Positions 14,976-15,055 of a stretch of DNA of 15,055 bases are shown here, piece by piece. The stretch comes from Candidatus Uhrbacteria bacterium (GTDB lineage: Bacteria > Patescibacteriota > Patescibacteriia > UBA9934 > UBA11717). The stretch is from the NCBI GenBank assembly GCA_003509895.1, contig DOMJ01000055.1:3187-18241 (forward strand), given 5' to 3'. The stretch's first letter is position 1. Each line of letters starts with the position of its first letter. Below the pieces are notes generated by a model that worked only from the letters and a program-made list of their open reading frames with translations, was not told where the DNA came from and searched no databases. A program made the position numbers and the translations under genes.

Positions 14976-15026
14976 ATTGCAGATAACCTACCCTTTTGAT
15001 ACATTATCTCCAGTTATTGCAGATAA
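14976..15026. repeat. Spaced ATTGCAGATAA direct repeat with inverted TTATCT
   Basis: ATTGCAGATAA occurs at 14976-14986 and again at 15016-15026, exactly 40 bases apart. An inverted TTATCT (15004-15009) lies between the copies and can pair with the AGATAA of the second copy. The surrounding bases 14938-15055 hold no assignable gene, and the window ends 29 bases after the second copy. This could be a pair of regulator sites or the edge of a longer repeat; two copies are too few to decide. Confidence 0.35.
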
Positions 15027-15055
15027 GAACCAGTTGCGGCGAAATCGCTTCGCTC

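Noticed and set aside
15004..15055. Minus-strand frames open from the right edge, ending at 15014 or 15004.
   Set aside because: Three frames are open over fewer than 25 codons each; none can be chosen or assigned to a family from so little sequence.

Overview
This 15 kb window is a densely packed bacterial chromosome segment. It looks like a member of the Patescibacteria (Candidate Phyla Radiation), perhaps a Parcubacteria-type lineage such as Uhrbacteria or Magasanikbacteria. That placement is an inference from the divergent but recognisable housekeeping proteins, the short intergenic gaps, the lineage-style insertion in SecA and the variant MurC motif; no rRNA gene is present to confirm it. 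TGA is a true stop: the flavoprotein gene ends at TGA 12405-12407, and reading through it would run into secD. This argues against the UGA=Gly code of Gracilibacteria and Absconditabacteria. No tRNA, rRNA, CRISPR array, insertion sequence or prophage gene was seen.

Layout, left to right. (1) 213-1797 (+): an amino-acid permease and a four-helix membrane protein, ending in a bidirectional terminator. (2) 3814-1794 (-): glyA-folD, a one-carbon operon converging on that terminator. (3) 3927-5838 (+): murC and a four-helix membrane protein, divergent from glyA. (4) 5896-7580 (+): murB, an unrecognised 113-aa protein and the ribosome hibernation factor hpf, ending in a terminator at 7653-7681. (5) 7745-10432 (+): secA alone with its own promoter. 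(6) 10529-12407 (+): a HAD phosphatase and a geranylgeranyl-reductase-type flavoprotein. (7) 12524-14902 (+): secD-secF, ending in a strong terminator at 14908-14937. The last 118 bases hold no assignable gene.

The genes cover peptidoglycan precursor synthesis (MurC, MurB), serine/glycine and folate one-carbon exchange (GlyA, FolD), protein export (SecA, SecD, SecF), ribosome hibernation (HPF), amino-acid uptake and a probable isoprenoid or lipid flavoenzyme.

The most striking feature is how translation starts. At glyA, murC, secA and the HAD gene, a sigma70-type promoter sits so close to the ATG that the mRNA should be leaderless or nearly so. Genes inside operons start 1 or 3 bases after the upstream stop (TAATATG, TAGTATG, TAATCTATG, TAGTCTATG), or overlap it, and have no recognisable Shine-Dalgarno sequence. 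This pattern also corrects several longest-frame starts: permease 213 not 201, membrane proteins 1372 not 1360 and 5320 not 5287, glyA 3814 not 3850, HAD 10529 not 10505. The second notable feature is FolD, which keeps its cyclohydrolase catalytic residues but has a degenerate NADP-binding region and a deleted loop.
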